64,000 nt of DNA, taken from JBDHDH01 sp039591615 (GTDB taxonomy: Bacteria > Gemmatimonadota > Gemmatimonadetes > Gemmatimonadales > GWC2-71-9). The stretch covers positions 1-64,000 of the forward strand of contig JBDHDH010000009.1 in NCBI GenBank assembly GCA_039591615.1, written 5' to 3'. A program made the position numbers and the translations under genes. The notes beneath the pieces were generated by a model. The model was not told where the DNA came from. It ran no database searches and saw nothing but the letters and a program-made list of their open reading frames with translations. Shown one piece after another: positions 1 to 9,670 of the stretch (position 1 is its first letter; every line of letters starts with the position of its first letter).

Positions 1-1800
1 GTGGAGCGCTTCAAGCGGGAAGCACGGACGGCAGCCAGACTGGACCACCCCAACATCATTCCGATTTATCGTGTCGCCTCAGGGGGAAAGATCTTCTGGT
101 ACGCGATGAAATATCTCGAGGGGCGCTCCCTCGACGTGCACATCAAAGCAAGATCCCGGCTATCACTCAAGGAGACCATCACCATCCTCAAGCAGGTCGC
201 CGGCGCCCTCGATTACGCCCACAAACGCGAGGTCGTCCACCGAGACATCAAGCCGGCCAACGTGATGCTCGATTCCCACGGGCGCGTCATCGTCACCGAC
301 TTCGGCATCGCCAAACCCCTGTCCGAAAGTACGCTCACGGCATCTGGGTCTCTCGTAGGAACGCCCTATTACATGTCCCCCGAACAGGGTATGGGGAAGC
401 CCGTCGCCGGTACGTCAGATCAGTATTCCGTCGCCGTGATGGCGTACCACATGCTCACCGGGCAGGTTCCGTTCGAAGGGGACTCCGCCATCGAAGTCCT
501 GCACAAGCACTGCACTGCGGCACCACCACCCATGGACGTGCTGCGCCCAGGACTCCCCGGACACGTGTATTTCGCTGTGAAAAAGGCGATGGCGAAAAAA
601 GCCGACCAGCGATTCGCGACCGTGACCGACCTCGTTGATGGTCTGAGACGGCCGAGTCCGGAGACGGAAGCCGCCGCATCGGCGGATATGGTCACGCAGG
701 TCATGCCGCAAGCCCGTCAGGCCGACCCGATGCCGCACCGGGCGACCACCCCCATTCCGGCGGCACCCACGACTCCGATGCCGGCAGCAACGGCGGCCGC
801 CACCCCGCCACCTCCTGCTCCCGCGACGCCCCTCACCACACAAGGGCACCCAGAGACTCCAGCAAAGCCCAAGCGTCGCCGGGCCTTGGTACCGATCCTC
901 GCGGTCGTCGGTGTCCTCGGGGCTGCAGCAGGGGTGGCATTTGGCACGAACGCGTTGATGGGTGGAGGAAGCGGTGCCTCGCCCTCGGGCGAAGCGCCGA
1001 CTGCAGCTTCACAAGACGCTCCCTTCACAACGCCGAGACCGGTGATCGGTGACGCCGAACCAGGTGACGGAGCTGCCACGACAGCTCAGGATCAGTTCGC
1101 GGCCATAGCCGCTGACAGCTCGGAGCCCAACACCGCCCTCCCTGACCCCTCGCAGGCCGATGGTGACGACGCCACGCCGGAAGCCCAGCCCCAGGCCCAA
1201 CAGACAGAACAGGTGATACTGGTGGTTCCGGTCCAACCAACACCGACACCTGCTGCACCGCAACCGCCTCCGGTTGCCTCGGTGGCGATTCTCGCGAATG
1301 CCACGACGATGGTCGAAGGCGATTCGCTCACACTCACAGCACGTCTGCGTGATACACGAGGGCAGGCACTCCGCGACCGGGATGTGCGATGGAGATCGAC
1401 CATCTCGTCGGTGGTCACCGTGTCAGCCGGCGGGCAGGCGCTGGCGAGGAGTCCAGGTCGGGCGTTCGTCGTCGCGACGTCGGAGGGTCAGCGGGACAGT
1501 GTCGCGCTGACGGTGGTCAGTCGGCTCGTGGGTGTGGCCATCGCTCAGCGCGATACGACGCTCACAGCTGGCACGTCGATCCAGCTGCGGGCCCAGGCGC
1601 TCGGTCGCAGGGGCCCGCTGCGCGGCCAGCGTATCTCCTGGTCGTCGTCCAATGGGACCGCCGTGCGCGTAGACAACAGCGGTCGCCCCACCGCCCGCGC
1701 CGAGGGGAGCGCCCGCGTCACCTGCGATCGTCGTGCTTGCGCCGCGGCGGGTGAGCGGCGATGGCCATTGCAGCGCAGTCGAGGTATGGCTCTTGCGTGA
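1..1800 (+). CDS. Ser/Thr protein kinase with Ig-like (BIG_2-type) tail, 5' end outside window
   Basis: A membrane-anchored PknB-type kinase that would phosphorylate Ser/Thr on cytoplasmic targets. The window opens inside the N-lobe: the first residues align with the alpha-C helix of the next gene, so the glycine loop and catalytic Lys lie upstream and the GTG at position 1 is an internal codon. Visible parts are HRDIKPANV (about residue 80), DFG (about 100), SPEQ activation segment, a Pro/Ala linker, one membrane helix near 290-315, then two Ig-like repeats (about 420-590) outside the membrane. The last 30 or so residues turn Cys/Arg/Trp-rich and do not look like an Ig strand, so a frameshift near 1720 is possible. 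It is followed by a close paralogue. Confidence 0.9.
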   Translation: MERFKREARTAARLDHPNIIPIYRVASGGKIFWYAMKYLEGRSLDVHIKARSRLSLKETITILKQVAGALDYAHKREVVHRDIKPANVMLDSHGRVIVTDFGIAKPLSESTLTASGSLVGTPYYMSPEQGMGKPVAGTSDQYSVAVMAYHMLTGQVPFEGDSAIEVLHKHCTAAPPPMDVLRPGLPGHVYFAVKKAMAKKADQRFATVTDLVDGLRRPSPETEAAASADMVTQVMPQARQADPMPHRATTPIPAAPTTPMPAATAAATPPPPAPATPLTTQGHPETPAKPKRRRALVPILAVVGVLGAAAGVAFGTNALMGGGSGASPSGEAPTAASQDAPFTTPRPVIGDAEPGDGAATTAQDQFAAIAADSSEPNTALPDPSQADGDDATPEAQPQAQQTEQVILVVPVQPTPTPAAPQPPPVASVAILANATTMVEGDSLTLTARLRDTRGQALRDRDVRWRSTISSVVTVSAGGQALARSPGRAFVVATSEGQRDSVALTVVSRLVGVAIAQRDTTLTAGTSIQLRAQALGRRGPLRGQRISWSSSNGTAVRVDNSGRPTARAEGSARVTCDRRACAAAGERRWPLQRSRGMALA

Positions 1801-1874
1801 TTATGTTGGTCGAGTCAGTTGGTGCTGCCCCCTTCTCAGCGTCAAGTCGCATCTCGATTCAACACACCTTGACG

Positions 1875-3767
1875 ATGTTTCAGACGCAGACCAACTTCGG
1901 CGAGGCGGAAGGTAAACCGCTCCAACGTCAGGAAGCCCACGCGAGACCCGTTCCGGACGACGCTCGCTTCTGCCACGTTTGTGGCTCGTTGGTCTCCGAT
2001 GCCGAAGGCCAGGCGGCCGCCACCGCCGCGATGGACGATTCCGCCGTCCGGCACATGGAGCGCCTGCTCACGGAGGATACCGAGGGCGAGTTCAAGATCC
2101 TCCGCCAGATCGGCCGCGGCGGCATGGCGGTCGTCTATCTCGCCCGGGAGATTCACCTCGATCGCAACGTCGCCATCAAGGTGCTCCCCCCAGAGCTCAC
2201 CTTCGGTCACGGCGTCGAGCGCTTCAAGCGCGAGGCCCGGACCGCCGCTGCCCTCGATCACCCCAACATCATCCCCGTTTATCGCGTCGCCTCGGGTGGC
2301 AAGATCTTCTGGTATGCCATGAAATACCTCGAGGGCCGCTCCCTCGAGGTCTACCTCAAGACCCAAGGCCAGCTCGAGCTGGATGCGACGACGCGGATCC
2401 TCAAGCCCGTGGCCGCCGCACTGGACTACGCGCACGAGCACGAGGTGGTTCACCGGGACGTGAAGCCCGCCAACGTGATGCTCGATTCTCGACGACGCGT
2501 GACCGTGACCGACTTCGGGATCGCCAAGCCGCTCACGGAGATCTCCCTCACGGCATCGGGGTCGATGGTGGGAACGCCGTACTACATGGCACCGGAGCAA
2601 GGCATGGGAAAGCCGGTGAGCGGCGCGACGGATCAGTACGCCGTCGCGGTGATGGCGTTCCACATGCTGACGGGTCACGTCCCGTTCGAGGGTGATTCGG
2701 CCATCGACATCCTGCACAAACACTGCACGGCACCTGTTCCTCCCATCGATGTGCTTCGGCCCGAGCTCCCGGAACACACCTGCCGTGCCATCCAGAAGGG
2801 GCTTGCGAAGAAACCGGAACAGCGATTCACCTCGGTCCGCGCGTTCGTGGAGGCGCTCGAGCGCCCCACGGCCGAACTCACGTCGGCCGAACCCTCAGCA
2901 CAAGAGGACGTCACCGAGGTGCTGCCTCGCCCGGCACCGGCCGAGAGACCCGCACCGACGAGACCGCCGCGTGTTGTCCCCCGGAAGCGCCGGCGCCCCG
3001 TGTTGTTCGTGGTCGGGTTGGTGGCGATCGTCGGGGCGAGCGCCGGGGGATGGTGGTGGCTGACCCAACGCGGCGCCGTGCCCGCGGTACTCGAGCCACC
3101 AGTCCTCACGCCGGAGAGTCCCAGCCCGCCATCCGCGGGCCCCGTGGCGCTGGCGGCGGACACCGCAGAGGCCGACACCACAGAGGCCGCAACCGGCCCG
3201 GAGCAAACGGGCCAGGAACGGCCGGCACAAGCTGAACCACGTCGACCAATCGAAGCTCCGCCACCGGCTCCGACGACGGGGCGCATCACTGTGACGAACC
3301 TCCCTTCCAACGGTGTCGTGCTGTTGGACGGCGGCCGGCAGAACGGCACCGAGTTCGAGATCGACGCAGGCCGGCACGTGCTCCGCCTCGAAGCCCGGGG
3401 ATTCGAGTCGATCATCGACACCATTACCGTGGCCGCGGGGGAACGCCTGGTGTTTCCCTTCCTCGCCCGTGCCATCCCACCGAAACCGGCGCGAACCCCA
3501 CCTCCGCAAGCCGTGCAGCGGCCACCGGCAACACCCCCCGACACTCGGCCCGGGATCTTGCAGGTTCGCATTGCGCCGTGGGCAAACGTGCTGCTCAACG
3601 GCGTGAACGTGGGAGCGAAGAGCCGCTTCGTGGATACGCTGCCATCCGGACAGCGTCAACGACTCCGCTTCGAGCGGGACGGATACGTGCCGCTCGACAC
3701 CACGATTGTCCTCGAGCCCGGTGAGGAACGGCGCATGGCCATTCGCCTCACCCCCAGGAGCCCCTGA
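1875..3767 (+). CDS. Ser/Thr protein kinase with half zinc ribbon and two PEGA domains
   Basis: Complete PknB-type kinase, about 630 residues from the ATG at 1875. The frame stays open to 1761 and no start has a convincing ribosome binding site, so the start is uncertain. Order: a single CxxC knuckle (FCHVCG, about 32-37), glycine loop GRGGMAVVY, catalytic Lys in VAIKVL (about 102), HRD (about 193), DFG (about 213), APEQ, one membrane helix near 410-430, then two PEGA repeats (about 500-560 and 565-628) expected outside the membrane. Related kinases usually carry two CxxC knuckles; here the first is absent. The kinase core is nearly the same as in the preceding gene, which indicates tandem duplication with a swapped sensor tail. 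TGATG overlap with the next gene. Confidence 0.93.
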   Translation: MFQTQTNFGEAEGKPLQRQEAHARPVPDDARFCHVCGSLVSDAEGQAAATAAMDDSAVRHMERLLTEDTEGEFKILRQIGRGGMAVVYLAREIHLDRNVAIKVLPPELTFGHGVERFKREARTAAALDHPNIIPVYRVASGGKIFWYAMKYLEGRSLEVYLKTQGQLELDATTRILKPVAAALDYAHEHEVVHRDVKPANVMLDSRRRVTVTDFGIAKPLTEISLTASGSMVGTPYYMAPEQGMGKPVSGATDQYAVAVMAFHMLTGHVPFEGDSAIDILHKHCTAPVPPIDVLRPELPEHTCRAIQKGLAKKPEQRFTSVRAFVEALERPTAELTSAEPSAQEDVTEVLPRPAPAERPAPTRPPRVVPRKRRRPVLFVVGLVAIVGASAGGWWWLTQRGAVPAVLEPPVLTPESPSPPSAGPVALAADTAEADTTEAATGPEQTGQERPAQAEPRRPIEAPPPAPTTGRITVTNLPSNGVVLLDGGRQNGTEFEIDAGRHVLRLEARGFESIIDTITVAAGERLVFPFLARAIPPKPARTPPPQAVQRPPATPPDTRPGILQVRIAPWANVLLNGVNVGAKSRFVDTLPSGQRQRLRFERDGYVPLDTTIVLEPGEERRMAIRLTPRSP

Positions 3768-4663
3768 TGCGCGCACCTCATGCCCTCGCAACCGTCGCGA
3801 TTCTCGTCTTGTTGGGTCCCGGCGTGGCCGACCTGGCGGCACAGCAGACCCGCGACGAGATGATTCGAACCGCCCAGCGCGCCTACGACGACTTCGAGAC
3901 CACGCGCGCACGTGACCTCCTGGAGCGCGCCCTCGAGCCGGCGCTGGGGCCGCAGGACAGCGTGTGGGCGACCGGCCTCCAATTGCTGACCCAGATTCTC
4001 ATCGAGGAAGGGTCGGGCCCGCTGGCAGAGGTCTGGTCGCGTTGGGGAGTGCGGCTCGCCCCCGGCATGCGGGTAGACAGCGTCACGTTCTTGCCGGAGG
4101 TCGTGCGTTCGTTCGGCACCGCTCGGGTCGCCGTGGGATCCGAGACGCTGGACGACAGCATCACGACAACCACATTCGAATGGGACGCCCCCGGGACCCC
4201 GGTGGGTAGGGGGAGGCTGCGCATCCGGCCGTCCACCCTGGCTGCTCCACTGCGCGCGAGCGTGGATGGTATCGGTGACGTGGATGCGGGCGGAAGCCTG
4301 ACACTGGCACCGGGGAGCTACACCATCGAGGCCACGGCCGAAGGCTTCGAGCCTGCCCGGGTGACCCGGGAGGTCCTCCCGAGCGTCACAACGGTCTTGG
4401 GGTTCGATCTGGCACCGCTCGTCGTGGCCGTCGCGGATACCGTCGCGCCTGCCCCGGTGATCCCGACGCCCCAGCCCACGCCTCCAGCCCCAGAGGCCGC
4501 GCCGAACGGGGGCAAGTTCCCTATCGCCGTCGTGGTGCTCGGCGTTCTTGGCGCAGCCGGGGCGGCGGCGGCGCTCGCGCTCGGAGGGGGAGGCGGCGGC
4601 AACGGGGGCGGTGGGACCCCTCCGACGACTGGTGGAATCATCATCACGATCCCCAACCCATAG
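3767..4663 (+). CDS. Exported PEGA-like protein with C-terminal membrane helix and Gly-rich end
   Basis: 298 residues. The start ATG shares bases with the kinase stop (TGATG), so translation is probably coupled. An N-terminal signal peptide ends near ALAAQ-type residues (LAAQQ, about 22-26). A helical TPR-like stretch (about 28-100) follows, then a beta-rich domain around 190-215 with the sequence style of PEGA repeats (PGSYTIEATAEGFEP), a Pro-rich linker, a hydrophobic helix near 245-268 and a run of glycines. It probably sits in the envelope and may work with the two PEGA/Ig-like kinases upstream. The partner role is inferred from position only. I cannot name a family for the whole protein. 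Confidence 0.8.
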   Translation: MRAPHALATVAILVLLGPGVADLAAQQTRDEMIRTAQRAYDDFETTRARDLLERALEPALGPQDSVWATGLQLLTQILIEEGSGPLAEVWSRWGVRLAPGMRVDSVTFLPEVVRSFGTARVAVGSETLDDSITTTTFEWDAPGTPVGRGRLRIRPSTLAAPLRASVDGIGDVDAGGSLTLAPGSYTIEATAEGFEPARVTREVLPSVTTVLGFDLAPLVVAVADTVAPAPVIPTPQPTPPAPEAAPNGGKFPIAVVVLGVLGAAGAAAALALGGGGGGNGGGGTPPTTGGIIITIPNP

Positions 4664-4670
4664 GGACCGC

Positions 4671-6737
4671 ATGAAACACCTGGCCCTCGCCATTGCGCTC
4701 AGCATCGTCGTTTGGATTGCCGGCTGCACCGACCCCTCCGCCCCCGACGGTACCGGCGGTATCACACTTCGACTGATCACCTCGGAACAGGCGGCCGCAG
4801 CGTCGGCGGCTACGCCGACCGACCGCGGCGCCACAGCCAGCCGTGAGCACCTGGACGCCGCGAGAGTGCGGGTCATCGGCCCGTCGGGCCCCTCCTCCCG
4901 CGAGCGGGTACGGAACCTGTCGCCGGGCCCCACCGGAGCGTTCGTCGACACGATCGTGGGTTTGGAGCCCGGCACGTACCAGGTGGTGGTCGAGGGCCTC
5001 GTCGGCGGTGAGGTGGATTTCTTCGGCGTGAACAATAGCGTGGGGGTGACGGCCGGGCAGAACAGGACGGCTACCATCACGTTCAATTCGTTTCGCCCCC
5101 AGTTTGACGCGCTCCCCTCCCCCACGACCGACATGGTCTTCCTTGCCACCTACGCCGCGGTGCCAGGCGCCGACACCTACGAGGCTCAACTAGCCGCGGA
5201 TCCCGGGTTCGCCAACGTTCTCGGCAGTGTCGCCGACGTCGTCGATACGGAGGTACTGATATCGCTCTTCGACCTCGGGCTCGGCGCAGGTGTCTATTAT
5301 GTCCGTGCTCGGGCCTTCAACAGCTTCGTGCCCAATGGCGGGCGGTGGGGAGATCCCGCACCGTTCGAGGTCGTCACCGATATCGCAGCGAGCGGCGACG
5401 ATGCGAGCACGGCACCTTTTCTGGGATTCGGCTCGACCGCCAACGGCATCTATGGGAACCTGAACATCCTCCCCGAGACCGACGAAGACTGGTTCGCGTT
5501 CTCTGGATGTCTGGATGACTCGGTCACGATTGCGACCGTGGCCCAGCGGCTGGACCCGCCGTCGTCCGTCGACACCTTTCTCGATCTGTTCGATGGCCCG
5601 GGCACGACGCTCGTTGCCTTCAACGACGATCTGAACGGCTCCTTGGATTCTCGGCTCGGGCTGCGACTCCCAGCGGACGATACGTACAACATCCGAATCA
5701 CGAGCTTCATAAACGAGTCGGCGGGCCATTATTTGCTTGACCTCGAGGTGGTCCCAGGACCCAACAACACAGGGGCCAGCTGTGGCACACCGACACCCAT
5801 GCCGGCCATCGCGTTCACCAGCGATCGGGACGGTGACGAAGAGATCTACGTGGGGACAGCCGGCGGGACGATCACGCAGCTCACGTTTACGGACATCGGG
5901 AGTTTCGATAACGCGCCAGCGTGGTCGCCTGACGGCTCGCAGATCGCGTTCGTGAGTGACCGGGACGGCGACTACGAGATCTACGTCATGAACGCCGATG
6001 GCACCGGCCAGACGAATCTGACCAACAACCCGGCGGCAGACGACATGTCCCCCGCGTGGTCGCCCGATGGCTCGCAGATCGCGTTCGTGTCCGATCGCGA
6101 CGACATCAACTTTTTTTATGATGTCTTTGTGATGGACGTCGCCAGCCCGGCGAGTCCGAGGAACCTCACGAACAACCCGGGCATCGACGATGTCCTACCC
6201 ACGTGGTCACCCGACGGCTTGCGAATCGCCTTCACCACCGACCGGGATATCGACTACGAGATCTACGTGATGGACGCAGACGGCTCGAACCCCAGCAACT
6301 TGAGCAGCCGGACTGGATCCGACGAGCTCTACCCAGCATGGTCGCCGGACGGCACGCGAATCGCCTTCTCGAGCGATCGCGACGACCCGGTGACTTTCAC
6401 CTACGAGATCTATCTGATGGACCCCACGGGCGCTGGCCAGGCGAGACTGACCAACGATCCGGGGGTCGATGACTTTGATCCCACCTGGTCACCGGATGCG
6501 AGTCGGCTCGCCTTCACGAGCTTCCGGGATGGCAACCTCGAGATCTACATCATCAATGCGGATGGATCGAACGAGGTGAACATCACCAACAACACGGCAT
6601 CCGACTACCTACCGGACTGGAACCCCTCCTTCATGATCCCGGTGGCTGGATGGCTCTCCGCCATCCCTTCGACCCGTCCCAAGATGCTGGGCGCACCTCG
6701 TTCATCCGTGTCGCAGTTACGGCGCTCGCCTCGTTAG
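4671..6737 (+). CDS. Lipoprotein with PD40/TolB-type beta-propeller repeats
   Basis: 688 residues from the ATG at 4671, 7 bases after the previous stop; this start gives a clean lipoprotein signal (MKHLALAI to lipobox IAGC). The middle (about 160-340) carries a fibronectin-like and a pre-peptidase-C-like stretch (DTYNIRITSF). From about 375 there are six PD40 repeats with the pattern AWSPDGSQIAF and SDRDGDYEIYVMNADG, each a blade of a TolB-like propeller. It is probably an envelope protein that binds a partner or glycan; no enzyme motif is seen. It closes the kinase operon. A second PD40 lipoprotein of the same style lies at 25281-26282. Confidence 0.88.
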   Translation: MKHLALAIALSIVVWIAGCTDPSAPDGTGGITLRLITSEQAAAASAATPTDRGATASREHLDAARVRVIGPSGPSSRERVRNLSPGPTGAFVDTIVGLEPGTYQVVVEGLVGGEVDFFGVNNSVGVTAGQNRTATITFNSFRPQFDALPSPTTDMVFLATYAAVPGADTYEAQLAADPGFANVLGSVADVVDTEVLISLFDLGLGAGVYYVRARAFNSFVPNGGRWGDPAPFEVVTDIAASGDDASTAPFLGFGSTANGIYGNLNILPETDEDWFAFSGCLDDSVTIATVAQRLDPPSSVDTFLDLFDGPGTTLVAFNDDLNGSLDSRLGLRLPADDTYNIRITSFINESAGHYLLDLEVVPGPNNTGASCGTPTPMPAIAFTSDRDGDEEIYVGTAGGTITQLTFTDIGSFDNAPAWSPDGSQIAFVSDRDGDYEIYVMNADGTGQTNLTNNPAADDMSPAWSPDGSQIAFVSDRDDINFFYDVFVMDVASPASPRNLTNNPGIDDVLPTWSPDGLRIAFTTDRDIDYEIYVMDADGSNPSNLSSRTGSDELYPAWSPDGTRIAFSSDRDDPVTFTYEIYLMDPTGAGQARLTNDPGVDDFDPTWSPDASRLAFTSFRDGNLEIYIINADGSNEVNITNNTASDYLPDWNPSFMIPVAGWLSAIPSTRPKMLGAPRSSVSQLRRSPR

Positions 6738-7206
6738 ACCGAGTCCTTCGGGGCTGACGCCGTCGCTCCCGTACGACAGCCGACGGCGGCGAAAGCACGC
6801 CCGGGAGATCGCGGACGGCCCCAAGAAGAACCCACGGCCTCACCAGGGTCCCCTCGAGGGGATCTTCACCGGGACACTCACCCGCGCCACGTCACATAAC
6901 GGATGTGTCACCAATAGGTTGCGATCACTTGCTTGGTGCGCTCGCGTCAAACGGCTCCCGTCGCTTGTGATATTTCTCACCGCAGATGCTCTCTCGCCAG
7001 ACCACCTTTCCGTCGGGCATCGCACGTAGGGTTGCGGTGCCAGACCGTGTTCCCTCGAAGCTGATCAAGACCCCGTCCGCCAAGACGGACCGGTCTTGGG
7101 CGGACGCAGCTTCTTCGTGCGTCACGAGGTTGGGGCCGCAGTCATCGACACGCGGCAACCAGACGGGTGGGGACATCGCGACACTCAACGGAACGAGCGT
7201 GGAGCC
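6738..7206. other. Intergenic region between PD40 lipoprotein and OmpA genes
   Basis: 469 bases without a convincing gene. The only candidate is a short minus-strand frame (6925-7188, listed separately). The last 10 bases hold the GGAG ribosome binding site of the OmpA gene. No tRNA, terminator hairpin or strong sigma-70 promoter was recognised. Confidence 0.5.
6925..7188 (-). CDS. Possible small protein of unknown function (doubtful)
   Basis: 87 residues, up to about 50 of them protein-like (for example LISFEGTRSG and MPDGKVVWRESICGE), with GC-rich third codon positions. It has two Cys and no signal peptide or membrane segment. Its start would lie just upstream of the OmpA gene on the opposite strand. 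It could be a real small gene, the tail of a decayed gene, or chance in GC-rich DNA. No family recognised. Confidence 0.3.
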   Translation of the reverse strand: MSVAMSPPVWLPRVDDCGPNLVTHEEAASAQDRSVLADGVLISFEGTRSGTATLRAMPDGKVVWRESICGEKYHKRREPFDASAPSK

Positions 7207-8556
7207 ATGGGACGACTACTTGCACTGATGGTTGCGTTCACCAGCCTCGCCTCGCCGCTCGCGGCGCAGCATGCAGGAACGGTGGAATTCGGGGCGCTCG
7301 GACGAGCCAGCTTCTTCGACCCCACTCTGGGCCTTCAGGATTACCTAGGCGTGGGAGGGCGGTTCGCGGTGTTCATCGTCCGGAATCTCGCCATCGAGGG
7401 CGATGCTTCTTACATCCAGACCAACATCGCTCCCGCGGGGCGCGTCACGAATATCCCGATTCACGCGCGGGCGGTCTACAACATCCCGTTTCACGACCGG
7501 CTCGGCATCCTCGTGGGATTCGGGTACGCACGGAACGAGTATACCCGAGACGTGAGCGCCTCGGACAACGGGGTGGGAGGACTCTTCGGAGTCCGTATTC
7601 GTCTGAGCGAGGTGGTCTCACTGCGGGCTGAGGGCACCCTCGACTACACAGGAACTCCGATCAACGCCGCGCCGGGCATCGGCAGCAACACCAACGGTGG
7701 CGCCCAGTTCGGCATGTCGGTCCAGTTTGGTCCGCGGGGCGATCGAGACGGCGACGCCGATGGGGTCCGGGATCAGGACGACCGCTGCCCCGGAACGCGG
7801 TACGGTGAGCCGGTTGACGCCGCGGGTTGCGCGCTGGACACGGACGGGGATGGCGTAGCCAACTCCGCCGACCGGTGCCCCAACACACCGGCCGGCGAGG
7901 TCGTGGACGCCTCCGGCTGTCGGTTGGACACTGACGGTGACGGGGTCGCGGATTCGGACGATCGCTGTCCCAATACCCCGACCGACACGGCAGTGGACGA
8001 GGCGGGATGCGCTCGCGACGCGGATGCCGACGGGGTGGCCGACTCGACGGACAAGTGCCCGAACACGCCCAGCGGTGCCGTGGTCGATGCCGAAGGGTGC
8101 CCGGTCGACGGAGACGGCGACGGGGTCGCTGATGGGTTGGACAAGTGTCCGAACACCGAAGCCGGCATCCAAGTGGACGAGGGGGGATGCCCCGCCCTGT
8201 TCGAGAAGGGGAAGAGCACCGTTGTCCTCGAGGGCGTGAACTTCCGCACCAATAGCGCCGAGCTCACCGCGGAGGCCCGCATGGTTCTGCGCCGGGTGGC
8301 GGAGTCGCTCGTGGCCAATCCGGAGGTTCGGGTCGAGGTCGCCGGGCACAGCGATGCCACAGGGTCCCGTAATTACAACATCGGGCTCTCAGCGTCGCGC
8401 GCCGAGTCGGTCAGAGCGTTCCTCTCACTCCAGGGGGTAGCACCCGAGCGGATGCGGGCCCGAGGGTACGGGCCCGACCTCCCGATCGCCAACAACGGCA
8501 CGCGTTCGGGACGAGCCTTGAACCGACGTGTCGAGCTGCGTCGGATCGAGAACTAG
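7207..8556 (+). CDS. OmpA-family outer membrane protein with five TSP3 repeats
   Basis: 449 residues from the ATG at 7207 (GGAG four bases upstream), giving signal peptide MGRLLALMVAF to LAAQ. Residues about 22-175 look like an eight-strand outer-membrane barrel. From 179 to about 330 come five thrombospondin type-3 calcium-binding repeats (DTDGDGVADSDDRCPNTP style, each with paired Cys). Residues 337-449 form the OmpA peptidoglycan-binding domain (NFRTNSAEL, GHSDATGS, LSASRAESV, NRRVEL). The protein links outer membrane to cell wall. Earlier in-frame starts upstream would destroy the signal peptide and were rejected. Confidence 0.95.
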   Translation: MGRLLALMVAFTSLASPLAAQHAGTVEFGALGRASFFDPTLGLQDYLGVGGRFAVFIVRNLAIEGDASYIQTNIAPAGRVTNIPIHARAVYNIPFHDRLGILVGFGYARNEYTRDVSASDNGVGGLFGVRIRLSEVVSLRAEGTLDYTGTPINAAPGIGSNTNGGAQFGMSVQFGPRGDRDGDADGVRDQDDRCPGTRYGEPVDAAGCALDTDGDGVANSADRCPNTPAGEVVDASGCRLDTDGDGVADSDDRCPNTPTDTAVDEAGCARDADADGVADSTDKCPNTPSGAVVDAEGCPVDGDGDGVADGLDKCPNTEAGIQVDEGGCPALFEKGKSTVVLEGVNFRTNSAELTAEARMVLRRVAESLVANPEVRVEVAGHSDATGSRNYNIGLSASRAESVRAFLSLQGVAPERMRARGYGPDLPIANNGTRSGRALNRRVELRRIEN

Positions 8557-8826
8557 AAAGACCCGTTGCAGGGACGGCGCCGAGGCGGCGGGCGGAGCTC
8601 GCGGCCTCGGTGCCAGGCTGTCGCGGGGCCCGGGAACTCCGCACTGACGTTTTCCCCTTGCGCTTCCGGCCTTGCGTCGCAAGTGTACTCCGGTGCCGGC
8701 GATGCGGGACCGCGAAGGGGCCCGGGAACCGCAAGCCGCCCGAAGCAACATCTCGAAGAAGACAGTGATTTGACTCTGAAGCTAAGCACGACTAACGTAG
8801 ACGGGCTCTGGCTCCGAGACGGCCGC
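8557..8826. other. Leader region of the Crp/Fnr gene
   Basis: 270 bases between OmpA and the regulator. The frame of the regulator is open through most of it, but the translation is Arg/Pro-rich and not conserved-looking, so I treat it as non-coding. No clear operator or promoter could be assigned. Confidence 0.4.
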
Positions 8827-9606
8827 ATGGTTCAAACCACTACTACTCCCCTGTCGATGGTCGACACCCTCCGCGAGGTCCCGCTCTTCGCACAACTCCG
8901 CGAAGGGGACATTCAACGCATCATGCAGGCGGCACGCTACCGGACCTATCCGAAGAACAGCGTGATCGTCTTCGAGGACGACCCCGGCGATGCGCTGTAC
9001 GTCGTCGAATCGGGCCAGGTCAAACTGGTCCTGATTGCGGAGGATGGGAGAGAGGTCATCCTCTCCATTCGCAAGAAGGGTGACTTCTTCGGCGAGATCT
9101 CGCTGATTGACGACGAACCTCGTTCGGCACACGTCATCGCGATGGAGGACTCGCGGCTCCTGGTGCTCCGCCGGGAAGACTTCCAACGCTGCCTCCAGGA
9201 AATGCCGCAGGTAGCCATCGGGTTGCTCCGAGCCCTTTGTAAGCGGCTACGACAGGCCGACAGCAAAATCGGATCATTGGTGCTGCTGGACGCCACTGGC
9301 CGGGTTGCGCATCTCTTGCTGGAGATGGCGGACGAGAACGACGGCGCCACGATTGTGCAGCGTCTGACCCACCACATGATCGCACAGATGATCGGCGCGA
9401 GCAGGGAAACCGTTTCGCGAACCATGCGGGACTTCGTGGCCAAGGGCTTCATCGAGGTCGCGCGGAAGACGCTCACAATTCGGGACCGCCGCGACCCCAC
9501 CACCGGCCAGATCGAGCCTGTGCCGGAGGACATCATTCGCGTCTCCCGTCGCGTGATCGTCGTGAAGGACCGCAAGGCACTGGAAGCGCTCGCCGGCCAC
9601 ACCTGA
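8827..9606 (+). CDS. Crp/Fnr-family transcriptional regulator
   Basis: 259 residues from the ATG at 8827; an ATG at 8857 is the alternative. Residues about 20-135 are a cyclic-nucleotide-binding beta-roll with the phosphate-cassette pattern FGEISLIDDEPRSAHV. Residues about 150-225 are a Crp-type winged helix with recognition helix SRETVSRTMRDF. No N-terminal Cys cluster is present, so it is unlikely to be an oxygen-sensing Fnr with a 4Fe-4S cluster; cAMP or another effector is more likely. About 40 extra residues follow the DNA-binding domain. It stands alone and converges on the dehydrogenase gene. Targets cannot be read from the sequence. Confidence 0.92.
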   Translation: MVQTTTTPLSMVDTLREVPLFAQLREGDIQRIMQAARYRTYPKNSVIVFEDDPGDALYVVESGQVKLVLIAEDGREVILSIRKKGDFFGEISLIDDEPRSAHVIAMEDSRLLVLRREDFQRCLQEMPQVAIGLLRALCKRLRQADSKIGSLVLLDATGRVAHLLLEMADENDGATIVQRLTHHMIAQMIGASRETVSRTMRDFVAKGFIEVARKTLTIRDRRDPTTGQIEPVPEDIIRVSRRVIVVKDRKALEALAGHT

Positions 9607-9670
9607 AGCAGTGCCGGTCCCAACGGCAACGAAACCGAGTCCAACCCACCCCACCCAGCCCCACGCCATG

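Noticed and set aside
3656..5149. 497-codon open frame on the minus strand
   Set aside because: It lies antisense to three well-supported genes; the translation is Arg/Ser/Pro-rich without motifs, as expected for the shadow of GC-rich genes.
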